Positions 35,882-44,809 of a stretch of 64,000 bases of DNA are shown piece after piece; the first letter of the stretch is position 1; the number at the start of each line of letters is the position of its first letter. The notes beneath the pieces were generated by a model. The model did no database searches and was not told where the DNA came from. It saw only the letters and a list, made by a program, of their open reading frames with translations. Origin of the DNA: SURF-43 sp964628985 (GTDB lineage: Bacteria > Chloroflexota > Dehalococcoidia > UBA2979). The DNA lies in the NCBI GenBank assembly GCA_964628985.1, contig CAZVNJ010000011.1, forward strand, positions 1 through 64,000, given 5' to 3'. A program made the position numbers and the translations under genes.

Positions 35882-37456
35882 ATGACCTGGGAACCGGAGC
35901 TCGAGGAACTGAAGCGGCGTAGCGCGTACGCGGAGGCGATGGGCGGGCCGAAGCGGATCGCCGATCAGCGAGAGCGCGGGAAGCTCACCATCCGCGAGCG
36001 GATCGACCTGTTGTTCGACCCCGGCTCCTTCATGGAGCACGGCAAGCACGCCGGGACAGGCGCCTACGACAAGGACGGGAACCTCGTCGACTTCTTCCCC
36101 GCCGCGTACGTCACGGGCGTGGGCGAGGTGGACGGGAGGCCCGTCGTCACGGGTGGCGGCGACTTCACCGCGCGTCCGCCGAGTGGTAGCGAGGGAGTCA
36201 AGGTCAACACGGGTCGGGCGGTCCCGAAGAGCGGGCACGACGAGCGGATGGCGCTCGAGATGAAGATCCCGCTCGTCCGCCTGATCGATGGTTTCGGTGC
36301 GGACATCCGAGGGACCGCCGGAATCGGGCGGACGTACATCCCCGAATTGCGAGGATGGCCGCTGGCCGCCGCGCTGATGAGCGAAGTCCCGGTGGTGTCG
36401 ATGTCCCTCGGTGCGGTCGCGGGGCTTCCTGCAGCGCAGGTCGCCATCGCTCACTTCGCGATCATGGTGGACGGGATTTCACAGGTGTTTGCCGCCGGGC
36501 CTCCCGTCGTCGAGCGCAGCCTCGGCCAGAAGGTGACTAAGGAGGAGCTTGGCGGGGTGAAGGTCCATGCGCACTCCAGCGGGCTCGTCGACAACGTGGC
36601 GAAGGATGAAGCGGACGCGTTTCAGCAGGTGCGTCGCTTCCTCTCCTACCTCCCCTCCAGCGTCTATCAACTGCCCCCGGTACAGCCATGCAGCGACCCA
36701 GTGGACCGGCGCGAGGAAGACCTGCTCAGCATCGTCCCGCGCGCGCGTAACCGGCCCCAGAACACGCGCAAGATGCTGAGCCTGATCCTCGATCAGGGTT
36801 CCCTGTTCGAGATGGGGCGCTACTTCGGCCCGTCGCAGATCACCGCCTTCGGGCGGCTGGACGGGCACCCGGTGGGGGTCCTGGCCGGCGACCCGATGCA
36901 CTCCGGTGGGGCCACGGACGCCGCCTCAGCCCAGAAGCTCGAGAGCTTCATCGACCTGTGCGACACGTTCCACCTCCCCATCATCAACTTCGCGGACAAC
37001 CCGGGGTTCATGATCGGACCACGGGCAGAGGCGTCCGGGACACTCCGCCTGGGTGCGCGCGCCATCTGTGCGATGGATGCATCGACCGTCCCGTGGGCGA
37101 CCGTGATCGTCCGGAAGGCGTACGGAGTCGCCGGTGCAGCGCACCAGCCCTACAACCGCTACGTCTACCGCGTGGCCTGGCCTTCGGGTGAATGGGGTTC
37201 GATCCCGATCGAAGGCGGGGTACAGGCGGCCTATCGCCGCGAGATCGAGAACGCCGACGACCCAACACGTCGGCGCGCCGAGATCGAGACCGAGTTGATC
37301 GCGCTGCGGAGCCCATTCGGAGCACTCGAGGCGTTCAACGCCGAGGACATCATCGACCCGCGAGATACCAGGGTCCTGCTCTGCAAGTGGGTCAGGATGG
37401 CTTACGCAAAGCTTCCCGCCGACCTCGGTCGAAAGACGCGTCCGATGCGCCCGTAA
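35882..37456 (+). CDS. Acyl-CoA carboxylase carboxyltransferase subunit (propionyl/methylmalonyl type)
   Basis: This 524-residue crotonase-fold protein starts with ELEELKRRSAYAEAMGGPKR and has RGKLTIRERIDLLFDPGSFME in the N-terminal half. The C-terminal half has FADNPGFMIGPRAEASGTLR and VIVRKAYGVAGAA. Both oxyanion-hole halves appear present. Such subunits transfer CO2 from biotin to acetyl-, propionyl- or other acyl-CoA. No biotin carboxylase or carrier gene is adjacent, so partners must be elsewhere. A CaiB-type CoA-transferase follows 33 bases later. Confidence 0.9.
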   Translation: MTWEPELEELKRRSAYAEAMGGPKRIADQRERGKLTIRERIDLLFDPGSFMEHGKHAGTGAYDKDGNLVDFFPAAYVTGVGEVDGRPVVTGGGDFTARPPSGSEGVKVNTGRAVPKSGHDERMALEMKIPLVRLIDGFGADIRGTAGIGRTYIPELRGWPLAAALMSEVPVVSMSLGAVAGLPAAQVAIAHFAIMVDGISQVFAAGPPVVERSLGQKVTKEELGGVKVHAHSSGLVDNVAKDEADAFQQVRRFLSYLPSSVYQLPPVQPCSDPVDRREEDLLSIVPRARNRPQNTRKMLSLILDQGSLFEMGRYFGPSQITAFGRLDGHPVGVLAGDPMHSGGATDAASAQKLESFIDLCDTFHLPIINFADNPGFMIGPRAEASGTLRLGARAICAMDASTVPWATVIVRKAYGVAGAAHQPYNRYVYRVAWPSGEWGSIPIEGGVQAAYRREIENADDPTRRRAEIETELIALRSPFGALEAFNAEDIIDPRDTRVLLCKWVRMAYAKLPADLGRKTRPMRP

Positions 37457-37489
37457 GGCGATCAGGTCCAACGGGAGCCGGGAGGATTC

Positions 37490-38743
37490 GTGCCAGAACC
37501 GCTCGAAGGCATCCGGGTGATCGAACTGGCCCGCGCCCTGCAGGGACCCGTTGCCGGTCAGTACCTCGCGGACATCGGCGCCGACGTGATCAAGGTTGAG
37601 CCCGCACTCGGAGACGCGAACCGCCAGGTCCGCGGCCTCACCGACAGTGGCGTCGAGGGCGGCTTCGGGACCCAGTTCGTGAGCGCGAATCGAGGCAAGC
37701 GGTCGCTCTGGCTCGACCTCCGACTGGAAGCGTCCATCAACGTCGTGCGCCGACTCGTCGCCACGGCAGATGTCTTCCTGAGCAACTACCTGGAGCCATC
37801 GCTGGAGGCGATGGGACTGGGGCACGACGCCCTCCGGGCAGAGAACCCGAACCTCGTCTATGCCCTGGTGAATGGCTACGGCCCGGTCGGACCAGATGCC
37901 GCCAAGCGCATGCTGGACGGGGCAGCCTCCGCGCGGAGCGGGCTGTACCACGTCACCGGGCCGAGCGACGGCGGGCCGATGATGCCCGGCACCACGCTGG
38001 CGGATACAGCCGGTGCGATGCAACTCGCGCTCGGGATCATGACCGCGTTGACCGCACGCGAGCGTCATGGGGGTGGCCAGCGCGTGGATGTATCCGCGCT
38101 GGGCGCTCAGATCTGGCTGCAGATGTGGGAGATCGACACGGCCTCGCTGACCGGACAGAAGCTCCGACGGCGTGGCGCCCACAGCGACAACATCCACGGC
38201 ACGTACGGGCTCTACGAGTCGGCCGACGGCGGCGCCATCATGATTGCCAATGTGAATGACGAGGAGACCTGGGTCGCGCTCTGCGACTTCGCGGGACTGC
38301 ACGACCTCATCGTCGACCCTCGGTTCGACACGGGGGGCAAGCGCGCCGGGAGGCCTCCCAGCACGCCAGCGATCGCGAACGAGGTCCGCCCATACCTCGT
38401 CAGTGCCTTCAAGACGAAGACGACGGCCGAGTGGGCCAGGTTCCTCGCCGGGCTCCCCGAACTCGTGTGGGACGTCGTGCAGGACTACCAGCAAGTGCTC
38501 GACGACCCGCAGGTGCTGGCGAACGAGTACGTCATCGAGCAGGAGATCCCCACCTACGGGAGACGCCGGCTGGTCGCGAACCCGGTGCGCCTCAACGGTG
38601 CGCCCGGCTCGGTGAAGTCGCCGCCTCCGGCGCTCGGCGCGCACAACGAAGAGATTCTCGCCGCCCTCGGTTACGAGGCCAGCGCAATCGCGAGCCTCAC
38701 CGAGGGGGCACGACAGGCACTGAGGGAGCGGCTCGGAATCTAG
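37490..38743 (+). CDS. CaiB/BaiF-type (family III) CoA-transferase
   Basis: This 417-residue protein has GIRVIELARALQGPVAGQYL at the N-terminus, IGADVIKVEP, NRGKRSLWLDLR, and the catalytic Asp region TTLADTAGAMQLALGIMTAL (about residue 170). Family III enzymes move CoA between acids through a mixed anhydride on Asp. It starts with GTG behind GGAGGA and probably forms an operon with the carboxyltransferase. The substrate is not deducible. Confidence 0.92.
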   Translation: MPEPLEGIRVIELARALQGPVAGQYLADIGADVIKVEPALGDANRQVRGLTDSGVEGGFGTQFVSANRGKRSLWLDLRLEASINVVRRLVATADVFLSNYLEPSLEAMGLGHDALRAENPNLVYALVNGYGPVGPDAAKRMLDGAASARSGLYHVTGPSDGGPMMPGTTLADTAGAMQLALGIMTALTARERHGGGQRVDVSALGAQIWLQMWEIDTASLTGQKLRRRGAHSDNIHGTYGLYESADGGAIMIANVNDEETWVALCDFAGLHDLIVDPRFDTGGKRAGRPPSTPAIANEVRPYLVSAFKTKTTAEWARFLAGLPELVWDVVQDYQQVLDDPQVLANEYVIEQEIPTYGRRRLVANPVRLNGAPGSVKSPPPALGAHNEEILAALGYEASAIASLTEGARQALRERLGI

Positions 38744-38752
38744 GCTGAACCG

Positions 38753-40921
38753 CTAGGTCCCCACGCGGCGGACCGAGATCACGCCTCGGACCGCATCGAG
38801 GTGGGAGAGCAGCCGCGTGAACTGCTCGCCGCCGGTCGTCTCAAGCGTGACGTGGACCGAGGTGGTGCGGTCGTCATGCTCGACGGTGCGCACGGCCACC
38901 ATGTTCACCTTGTCGTCCGCGATGATCGTGGACACATCGCGTAGCAGGCCGACGCGGTCCCATGCGAGTACCTCGATCGAGGCCGTGTAGACATCGCCCG
39001 ACGGGCCCCAGTCGCACTCGACGACGCGCTCGGCGTCGCGGCCCCAGTGCACATTGCCACAGTCAGCGCGGTGGACCGTGACCCCGCGCGAGCGGGTCAC
39101 GTAGCCGACGATCGAGTCTCCGGGGAGCGGCCGGCAGCAACGAGCCATCTGCACATGCAGACCGGACGTGCCGAGGACACGGACGCCGGACGAGCCCGGC
39201 TGAGACGCGGCGACCGTGGAGGGCGAGGGCTTTACCGGGTGCTGCTGCGGTGTCAGCTCGACCAGGCGGTTCATCAGCTTCTGCAGCGAGAGGTCGCCCG
39301 AGCCGATCGCCGCATGGAGATCCGTCATCCCCTCGAAGCCGAGTTGTCGCGGCAGGTCACCCGGGATGCGGGCGATGTCCAACCGCTTGATCTCGCGCTC
39401 CAGCATCTCCCGACCGCGCTCGATGTTGTCGTCGCGATGCTCGCGGCGGAACCACTGGCGCACCTTCTGCCGCGAGTGGGAGGAGCCGAGGTACCCGAGC
39501 GACGGGATCAGCCAGTCCCGCGAGGGCCCGCGAGACGCCCTCGACCGGACGATCTCGACGACGTCACCGTTCTGGAGGTGGGTCTGGAGCGGCACGAGTT
39601 TGCCGTTGACCTTCGCGCCGACGCAGTTGTGGCCGAGGTCGGTGTGAATGCGGTAGGCGAAGTCGATGGGGGTGGAGCCAGCGGGCAGCACGCGCACGTC
39701 GCCCTTGGGTGTGTGCACGAAGACCTGGTCACGGAAGACGTCCGTCTTGATCGACTCCAGGAAGTCGTCCGTACCGGACGCCTCCTGCTGCCACTCGAGG
39801 AGATGGCGCAGCCACGCCATGCGCTCCTCGTACTGGCGGTCACGGCCGGTGCCCTGCTCCTTGTACTGCCAGTGCGCGGCGACGCCGTACTCAGCGACCT
39901 GGTGCATTTCGTAGGTACGGATCTGCACCTCGAACGTGCGCATTCCGGGCCCGAGCACGGAGGTGTGCAGCGATTGGTAGAGCGACTCCTTCGGGTTAGC
40001 GATGTAGTCGTCGAATGTGCCCGGGATCGGCTTCCAGTGCTGGTGCACGATGCCGAGGGCGTTGTAGCAGTCCGCGACCGTGCGCACGAAGACACGCACG
40101 GCGAGCAGGTCGCGGATCTGGTCGAACGACCGCCCCAGGGCGGCGTACCGCTTCATCTTGTCCTGGATCGAGTAGAGGTGCTTGACGCGCCCCGTCACCT
40201 CGGCCTCGATGCCCTCGGCGGCGAGCATGTCGTGCAGTTCGCTCGTGATCTCGGCGACGTAGCGCTCGCGCTCGGAACGCTTCGAGGTGACGGAGTTGGC
40301 GACGCGCCGGTATCCCTCGGGGTCGAGCCAGCGGAAGGAGAGGTCCTCCAGTTCCCACTTGAACTGCCAGACACCGAGGCGGGAGGCGAGCGGGGCGTAG
40401 ATGTCCATCGTCTCGCGCGCAAGCGCCTGCTGGCGGTCGGGCGAGAGATGCTCCAGCGTCCGCATGTTGTGCAGCCGGTCCGCCAGTTTCACGATGACGA
40501 CGCGGACGTCCTCGGCCATCGCCAGGAACATCTTGCGCAGGGTCTCGGTGTCCTGCTCCCGGACATCGAGGGGCCGGTCCGGCAACTGGTCGATCTTTGT
40601 GGCGCCCTCGACAAGGGAGGCGGCGTCCGGCCCGAACCGGCGGCGGATGTCCTCCGCGGTGATCCCGCAGTCCTCGATGGTGTCGTGGAGGAGGGCGGCG
40701 ATCACGGACGGCGGGTCCATGTGGAGGTCGACCACGAGGCGGGCGACCGCGATGGGGTGGGTGACGTAGGGCTCGCCGGATTTGCGTGCCTGGCCCTCGT
40801 GGCACTGGATCGCGAATTCGAGGGCCTTCTGGACGGCTTCGACACGGTCAGGCGGCAGGTAGGAGGCACACTCCTCCAGCAGTTCCTTCGCGCCGGCCGG
40901 CTGGGTCGTTGAGACCACCAT
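38753..40921 (-). CDS. rel: RelA/SpoT-family (p)ppGpp synthetase/hydrolase
   Basis: A 722-residue protein when started at 40921. Domains in order: an HD hydrolase with HPIAVARLVV and the intact motif LLHDTIEDCG; a synthetase with YIANPKESLYQSLHTSVLGP and EVQIRTYEMHQVAEYG; a TGS domain with VFVHTPKGDVRVLPAGSTPI; and a C-terminal ACT domain. Intact HD and synthetase motifs suggest a bifunctional stringent-response enzyme. A TATACT box lies nine bases before the ATG, so the message is probably almost leaderless. It is divergent from hisS. Confidence 0.94.
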   Translation of the reverse strand: MVVSTTQPAGAKELLEECASYLPPDRVEAVQKALEFAIQCHEGQARKSGEPYVTHPIAVARLVVDLHMDPPSVIAALLHDTIEDCGITAEDIRRRFGPDAASLVEGATKIDQLPDRPLDVREQDTETLRKMFLAMAEDVRVVIVKLADRLHNMRTLEHLSPDRQQALARETMDIYAPLASRLGVWQFKWELEDLSFRWLDPEGYRRVANSVTSKRSERERYVAEITSELHDMLAAEGIEAEVTGRVKHLYSIQDKMKRYAALGRSFDQIRDLLAVRVFVRTVADCYNALGIVHQHWKPIPGTFDDYIANPKESLYQSLHTSVLGPGMRTFEVQIRTYEMHQVAEYGVAAHWQYKEQGTGRDRQYEERMAWLRHLLEWQQEASGTDDFLESIKTDVFRDQVFVHTPKGDVRVLPAGSTPIDFAYRIHTDLGHNCVGAKVNGKLVPLQTHLQNGDVVEIVRSRASRGPSRDWLIPSLGYLGSSHSRQKVRQWFRREHRDDNIERGREMLEREIKRLDIARIPGDLPRQLGFEGMTDLHAAIGSGDLSLQKLMNRLVELTPQQHPVKPSPSTVAASQPGSSGVRVLGTSGLHVQMARCCRPLPGDSIVGYVTRSRGVTVHRADCGNVHWGRDAERVVECDWGPSGDVYTASIEVLAWDRVGLLRDVSTIIADDKVNMVAVRTVEHDDRTTSVHVTLETTGGEQFTRLLSHLDAVRGVISVRRVGT

Positions 40922-40990
40922 CTTGTATGGAGTATATGCCTGCGTCCCTCGCGAGCCTGAGGGGGGCGCAGAGAGGCCTCGGGTGGCGCG

Positions 40991-41019
40991 TTGCCCGGGG
41001 ATCGAGGCGCCCGTAGCAT
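40991..41019 (+). promoter_or_regulatory. Leaderless promoter of hisS
   Basis: -35 TTGCCC (40991-40996), 17-base spacer, -10 TAGCAT (41014-41019), then exactly six bases to the ATG at 41026. Transcription should start at the start codon itself. Confidence 0.62.
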
Positions 41020-41025
41020 CCCCAC

Positions 41026-42297
41026 ATGGCCGACGACCTGCGCGCGCCCCGGGGAATGCACGACCTGCTGCCGGAGGACGCCGCGCTCTGGTCGCACATC
41101 CGCCGCTCCGCTGAGGCCGTCGCCCACCGCTTCGGCTACCGCCCAATCGCGACCCCCATCGTCGAGGACGCCCGGGTCTTCCTCCGCACCGCCGGGGACG
41201 AGTCGGACATCGTCCAGAAGGAGGTCTACCTCTTCGAGGACCGGGGAAACGACCGCCTCGCCCTCCGACCCGAGGGGACGGCGGGCGTCTGCCGGGCCTA
41301 CCTGGAGCACGGCATGGGCTCCTGGCCCCAGCCGGTGCGCCTCTACTACTTCGGCCCGTTTTTCCGCTACGACCGCCCGCAGGCTGGCCGTTACCGCCAG
41401 CTGTGGCAGTTCGGCGCCGAGGCGATCGGCAGCGACTCCCCCGCCCTCGATGCGGAACTCATCGACCTGCAGGCCACCATCTACCGGGAGGTAGGCCTCT
41501 TGAACATCGCCCCGAGGATCAACAGCATCGGCACGGCCGCGACGCGCGCCCGGTACGTCGAGGCCCTCCGGACGCACTTCTCCCCGCACCTCGCGACGCT
41601 GTCGAAGGACTCGCAGCGGCGCTACGAGACGAACATCCTGCGGATCCTTGACTCGAAGGAGGATGCCGGCCACCCGGCGGTCGCTGGCGCTCCGAGCATC
41701 CTCGACTTCCTCGACGCCGCCGACAGCGACCACTTCGAGGCGGTGAAGGCCCACCTCGATGCACTCGGCATCGCCTATGAGGTGGACCCGCGCATCGTCC
41801 GCGGCCTCGACTACTACTCCCGCACCGTCTGGGAGTTCGAGCCGCGCGACGCCACCGGGTCACAGGGTGCCGTCGGCGCGGGCGGCCGCTACGACGGGCT
41901 GATCGAACTCCTCGGCGGGCCTCACACTCCCGCGGTCGGCTTCGGGGCGGGCGTCGACCGCATCGCGCTCAACATGAAGACGCAGGAGGTCCTGCCTTCA
42001 GATCGGACCATCGAGGTGGTCACGATCCCGCTCGGGGAAGCCGGGGCGGCCGCGGCGACCCGGGCTGCCTCGCGGCTGCGTGCGGCCGGAATCTCCGTCC
42101 TGGCCGGTGTCCCCGGCCGCTCGATAAGGGCAGCCATGCGCGCTGCGGACGCCTCGGGTGCCGCGGTCGCGGTCATCATCGGCGACCGCGAGGCAGCCGA
42201 CGGCATCGCGACGGTGAAACCGCTGCGTGGCGAGGGGGAACAGCGGACGATCGCCCTCGACGAGCTGCCCGAGGCCGTCCGCGCACTGATCGGGTAA
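41026..42297 (+). CDS. hisS: Histidyl-tRNA synthetase
   Basis: This 423-residue class II synthetase has motif 1 region APRGMHDLLPEDAALWSHI and motif 2 FEDRGNDRLALRPEGTAGVC. The histidine-binding signature is RGLDYYSRTVWEF (about residue 260) and motif 3 is GFGAGVDRIAL. The C-terminal anticodon-binding domain runs from about residue 325. It charges tRNA-His. It starts a forward run hisS-prfA-prmC and is divergent from rel. Confidence 0.96.
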   Translation: MADDLRAPRGMHDLLPEDAALWSHIRRSAEAVAHRFGYRPIATPIVEDARVFLRTAGDESDIVQKEVYLFEDRGNDRLALRPEGTAGVCRAYLEHGMGSWPQPVRLYYFGPFFRYDRPQAGRYRQLWQFGAEAIGSDSPALDAELIDLQATIYREVGLLNIAPRINSIGTAATRARYVEALRTHFSPHLATLSKDSQRRYETNILRILDSKEDAGHPAVAGAPSILDFLDAADSDHFEAVKAHLDALGIAYEVDPRIVRGLDYYSRTVWEFEPRDATGSQGAVGAGGRYDGLIELLGGPHTPAVGFGAGVDRIALNMKTQEVLPSDRTIEVVTIPLGEAGAAAATRAASRLRAAGISVLAGVPGRSIRAAMRAADASGAAVAVIIGDREAADGIATVKPLRGEGEQRTIALDELPEAVRALIG

Positions 42298-42325
42298 GGC
42301 CGCCGACCGTAATCTGACCCGCTGA

Positions 42326-42331
42326 TATCCT
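42326..42331 (+). promoter_or_regulatory. -10 box giving a leaderless prfA transcript
   Basis: TATCCT followed by exactly six bases and the ATG at 42338. There is no Shine-Dalgarno in the 40-base hisS-prfA gap. A partial -35 (CCGACC, 42303-42308) stands at 17-base spacing. Confidence 0.5.
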
Positions 42332-42337
42332 CGACCT

Positions 42338-43405
42338 ATGTTCGAACGACTCGCGGAGATCGCCGCGCGCTACGACGAGTTGACGCGCCTGATGTCTGAC
42401 CCCGAGGTCCAGACGGACCACCGGCGTGTCCAGGCGCTGGCGCAGGAACGCACCACTCTCGAGACCGTCGTGGAGATCTACCACCGCTACCAGCAGGCGA
42501 CGAAGGACCTCGAGGAGGCGCGCGCGCTGCAGTCGGAGAGCGACGAGGAGATGCGCGAACTCGGGCGCGAGGAGGCCGAGCGGCTGACGGCGCTGGTCGC
42601 CGAGCTCGAGTCCGAGTTGAAGATGGCGCTGCTCCCGAAGGATCCGGCCGACGAGAAGGACGTGATCATCGAGGTGCGCGCCGGCACCGGCGGCGACGAG
42701 GCTGGCCTGTTTGCCTCCGACCTCTTCCGGATGTATCAGCGCTACGCCGAGCGCCGGAACTGGAAGACCGAGGTACTCAACACCTCGATCAACGAGGCCG
42801 GCGGCTACCGCGAAATCGTCTTCGAGGTGCACGGCCGAGGCGCATACAGCCGGATGAAGTACGAGTCCGGGGTGCACCGCGTGCAGCGCGTGCCTCAGAC
42901 GGAGACCCAGGGCCGCATCCACACCTCGACGGCGACGGTGGCCGTGATGCCCGAGGTGGACGAGGTCGACGTCGACATCAACTGGGACGACGTGCGGATC
43001 GACATCTACCACTCGGGCGGCGCAGGTGGGCAGAACGTGAACAAGGTCGCGACGGCGGTGCGCTACACGCACAACCCCACCGGCATCGTGGTCACGTGCC
43101 AGGACGAGCGCTCGCAGACGAAGAACCGAGAAAAGGCGGCGGCGATCCTCCGTGCCCGCCTGTACGAACTCGAACGCTCCAAGCAGGCGGCGGAGCAGGC
43201 TTCGCTGCGCAAGTCGCAGGTGGGAAGCGGCGACCGCGCGGAGAAGGTGCGAACCTACAACTTCCCACAGGACCGCATCACCGATCACCGCGTCGGCATC
43301 ACCGTGCACAGCATGCCCCGCGTGATGGACGGCGAGATCGACGCCCTGATCGACGCCGTGGCCGCCGAGGAACAGGCGCGCCTGCTGGCCACCGTCGGCG
43401 GGTGA
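42338..43405 (+). CDS. prfA: Peptide chain release factor 1
   Basis: This 355-residue protein has the catalytic GGQ in YHSGGAGGQNVNKVATAVR (about residue 232), the stop-codon recognition region with VHRVQRVPQTETQGRIHTS, and a C-terminal KVRTYNFPQDRITDHR. It releases peptides at UAA and UAG. It is coupled to prmC by a GTGA overlap; PrmC methylates the GGQ glutamine, a classic functional pair. Confidence 0.97.
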   Translation: MFERLAEIAARYDELTRLMSDPEVQTDHRRVQALAQERTTLETVVEIYHRYQQATKDLEEARALQSESDEEMRELGREEAERLTALVAELESELKMALLPKDPADEKDVIIEVRAGTGGDEAGLFASDLFRMYQRYAERRNWKTEVLNTSINEAGGYREIVFEVHGRGAYSRMKYESGVHRVQRVPQTETQGRIHTSTATVAVMPEVDEVDVDINWDDVRIDIYHSGGAGGQNVNKVATAVRYTHNPTGIVVTCQDERSQTKNREKAAAILRARLYELERSKQAAEQASLRKSQVGSGDRAEKVRTYNFPQDRITDHRVGITVHSMPRVMDGEIDALIDAVAAEEQARLLATVGG

Positions 43406-44316
43406 CCTCCGAGGCCCCCCGGCTCCTCCGCGACCTGCTCCACGCCGCGGCTCAGCGGCTCCAGGCCGTCCACGCCGCCGACGGCATCGATGACGCCCGC
43501 CTGCAGGCGGAACTGCTCTACGGCCTGGCGGCCGGCCTCGACCGCGTCCACGTGATCGCGGCCGGCGCCGAGGCGGCCCCACCCGCCTCCGTCGAGGCAT
43601 TCGAGGCGCTCCTTGAGCGGCGACTCCAGCACGAGCCGCTCGCCTACATCCTGGGGCGGCGTGAGTTCTTCGGCATGACCTTCGAGGTGGGTCCCGGCTG
43701 CCTCGTCCCCCGCCCGGAGACGGAGACGCTGGTAGAAGCCGCGCTCGAGGCGATCAAGACACACCCGAACGCCCGGCGCCTCGTCCGCGTGGCGGACATC
43801 GGCACGGGCTCCGGCGCGATCGCCCTCTCCGTCGCCCAGCACACCCCCAACGCCAGGGTGTTCGCCATCGACGTCTCCACGGAGGCGCTGCAGTGGGCCG
43901 GGCGGAACATGCGGCGATTTGGCCTCGAGGACCGCACCATCCTGCTCGCAGGCGACCTTGCGGAGCCACTGAGCGAGCCAATCGACGTCCTGCTCGCGAA
44001 TCTCCCTTATGTCTCGACGGACGAGTTTGAGGCACTTCCGGCCCAGATCCGCGAGCGCGAGCCGCGCATCGCCGTGGAAGGTGGCACGCAGGGCGTCGAG
44101 TTGATCGGGCGGCTTGCTGAGCAGTTGGACGCACACCTCGCGCCCGTGGCCGCTGCCTTATTCGAGGTGGGGGCTGGGCAGATCTCCTGGGCGGAGGAAC
44201 TGGTGACACGCGCACTCACCGAGGCCGGTCGGACCAACCTCGATGTGCGGTATCACCGCGACCTGCGCGGGATCCGCCGGGTGCTCGAGGTGCGCGTGGC
44301 GTACCCGCGCGGGTAA
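43402..44316 (+). CDS. prmC: Release factor glutamine methyltransferase
   Basis: This 304-residue SAM-dependent methyltransferase has an N-terminal helical domain and the conserved LAYILGRREFFGMTFEV and CLVPRPETETLVEAAL. The SAM motif is VADIGTGSGAIALSVA and the catalytic loop is LLANLPYVS. The loop reads NLPY instead of the commoner NPPY. It methylates the GGQ Gln of release factors. It starts with GTG overlapping the prfA stop. Confidence 0.94.
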   Translation: MTSEAPRLLRDLLHAAAQRLQAVHAADGIDDARLQAELLYGLAAGLDRVHVIAAGAEAAPPASVEAFEALLERRLQHEPLAYILGRREFFGMTFEVGPGCLVPRPETETLVEAALEAIKTHPNARRLVRVADIGTGSGAIALSVAQHTPNARVFAIDVSTEALQWAGRNMRRFGLEDRTILLAGDLAEPLSEPIDVLLANLPYVSTDEFEALPAQIREREPRIAVEGGTQGVELIGRLAEQLDAHLAPVAAALFEVGAGQISWAEELVTRALTEAGRTNLDVRYHRDLRGIRRVLEVRVAYPRG

Positions 44317-44336
44317 CAGACCCGCGAGGCGCCCGC

Positions 44337-44636
44337 CTATTCGCCCTCCGACAGCTCGGCGAGTGATGCCGGCACGTCGTCGTAGTCTCCCCGCACGGTC
44401 AGGCGGCCGTCCGCGAGATCGACGTCTGCGGGGATGTTCTGCTGGCCGTTCGCGAAGCGCAGGATGTACCGCCCCGGCGGCACCTCGACCACACCAGTGG
44501 CAGGATGCAGTGAGTCGAGATGGCCGCGCCAGGACTGGTAGCGGGCGGGCAAGTCGTGCAGAAACAGGTGCGCACGACACACCGATTGGCCTCGACCCAC
44601 GGGAAGCAACTCAACCCATCCACCATCGAGCGTCAT
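44337..44636 (-). CDS. Hypothetical protein, 99 residues
   Basis: Starts MTLDGGWVELLPVGRG behind a GGGAGGAGG site and ends LAELSEGE. It is mostly beta-strand-like (VVEVPPGRYILRFANG, GRLTVRGDYDDV), with one cysteine and no membrane segment. It is convergent with prmC at a 20-base gap. I recognise no family. The start signal and steady codon use support a real gene. Confidence 0.6.
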   Translation of the reverse strand: MTLDGGWVELLPVGRGQSVCRAHLFLHDLPARYQSWRGHLDSLHPATGVVEVPPGRYILRFANGQQNIPADVDLADGRLTVRGDYDDVPASLAELSEGE

Positions 44637-44730
44637 CCCCGGCCTCCTCCCTTTCGGCGACACGAGAGCCGCCCGGGAACCGAAGTGAGCCAGACGGATG
44701 GTAGGGGTCCCACCGCGACCAGGCGTGCTT

Positions 44731-44764
44731 GTACGCACGAGTACGCACCTGTCTGCGAGCAGAC
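44731..44764. repeat. Direct repeat and short palindrome upstream of the hypothetical gene
   Basis: GTACGCAC occurs twice two bases apart (44731-44738 and 44741-44748), followed at once by the palindrome GTCTGC-GA-GCAGAC (44751-44764). They lie in the 173-base gap between the 99-residue gene's start and the CoA-transferase stop. An operator or a factor-dependent terminator are both possible. Confidence 0.35.
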
Positions 44765-44809
44765 CTGGGGATGCTCGTTACTCCAGAGAGGCCGCCTCTG
44801 GAACGCGCG

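Noticed and set aside
43980..44015. PrmC catalytic loop NLPY instead of NPPY as a defect
   Set aside because: The Asn, second Pro and Tyr are kept, and the prfA coupling supports normal function.
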